Shown here: one piece after another, positions 63,930-64,000 of the stretch | How positions within the stretch are numbered: the stretch's first letter is position 1 | Layout of the letters: the number at the start of each line of letters is the position of its first letter | NCBI RefSeq assembly: GCF_007744675.1 | Contig: NZ_CP036269.1 | Coordinates: 6,251,046 to 6,315,045 of the forward strand | Reading direction: 5' to 3' | Length of the DNA: 64,000 bases | DNA from: Gimesia alba | Lineage (GTDB): Bacteria > Planctomycetota > Planctomycetia > Planctomycetales > Planctomycetaceae | Notes under the pieces: generated by a model | Seen by the model: the letters and a program-made list of their open reading frames with translations, nothing else | Databases searched by the model: none | Told to the model about the DNA's origin: nothing | Made by a program: the position numbers and the translations under genes

Positions 63930-64000
63930 ATGAACGACTCCCGCTTGAAACACATTCTGCGTCCCGTGATCGCACTGGCGATCTGTCTGTCGCTGGCTCA
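63930..64000 (+). CDS. exported protein, 5' end only
   Basis: ATG 63930 preceded by acaggaac. Opens MNDSRLKHILRPVIALAICL, a signal peptide. The rest lies beyond the window. No function can be given. Confidence 0.55.
   Translation, partial: MNDSRLKHILRPVIALAICLSLA

Overview
This window looks like chromosomal DNA of a planctomycete, most likely Gimesia or a close relative in Planctomycetaceae. The inference rests on the mix of genes: a secreted sulfatase, two Tat-exported Gfo/Idh/MocA oxidoreductases, a Tat-exported MBL-fold hydrolase and a Tat-exported sialidase-like protein, a formaldehyde-activating-enzyme homologue beside bacterial C1 enzymes, and many secreted proteins with no recognisable family. 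No rRNA, tRNA, CRISPR array, prophage or complete insertion sequence was seen.

Layout. 1-5.2 kb: end of a short-chain dehydrogenase, small membrane and unknown proteins, type II NADH dehydrogenase and a dioxygenase-like VOC protein. 5.4-14.2 kb: sulfatase and a probable sugar-acid/carboxylate catabolic block (RraA-like aldolase, IclR regulator, M81 peptidase-like protein, enolase-superfamily enzyme, formate-THF ligase, mannonate dehydratase). 14.4-24.7 kb: secreted Tyr/Pro-rich protein, Gfo/Idh oxidoreductase, a PAS-GAF-REC signalling protein, a lipid-kinase homologue, KdsA, a lipoprotein, a bile-acid-symporter-type transporter. 24.7-27.8 kb: XRE-cupin regulator divergent from tdh-kbl (threonine to glycine plus acetyl-CoA), with a promoter and an overlapping palindrome. 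28-33.3 kb: ExbB/ExbD-like pair, cofactor-independent phosphoglycerate mutase, glycosyltransferase, glutamine amidotransferase. 33.3-36.5 kb: a candidate structured small RNA, a tyrosine-phosphatase-like protein and a tight four-gene operon of unknown proteins. 36.6-46.3 kb: TPR-like secreted protein, COG0523 GTPase, MBL hydrolase, VOC, DUF3050, nitrilase, MscS channel, methyltransferase. 46.3-48.3 kb: an AT-rich insert with a TIR protein and a zinc-ribbon protein, bounded on the far side by a broken second copy of the methyltransferase 3' end. 48.4-64 kb: CbxX-type AAA+ ATPase, GNAT, Gfo/Idh, membrane proteins, sialidase-like protein, phosphatase, glycine-zipper protein, Fae homologue, CocE/NonD hydrolase, single-CxxCH protein, His-rich DUF4396 protein.

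The most distinctive feature is non-coding. A family of roughly 201-bp elements (six full copies plus one fragment) has terminal inverted repeats reading CTAGGTAGYGTTTMTTAA. Three copies sit inside a second, long-palindrome repeat family, at the CTAG in its arms, which suggests a MITE-like element with CTAG/TA targeting. A third hairpin family is mixed in with these. The best candidates for undescribed biology are this nested repeat system, the four-gene unknown operon at 34.5-36.3 kb, the TIR island, and the structured RNA at about 33.7 kb.
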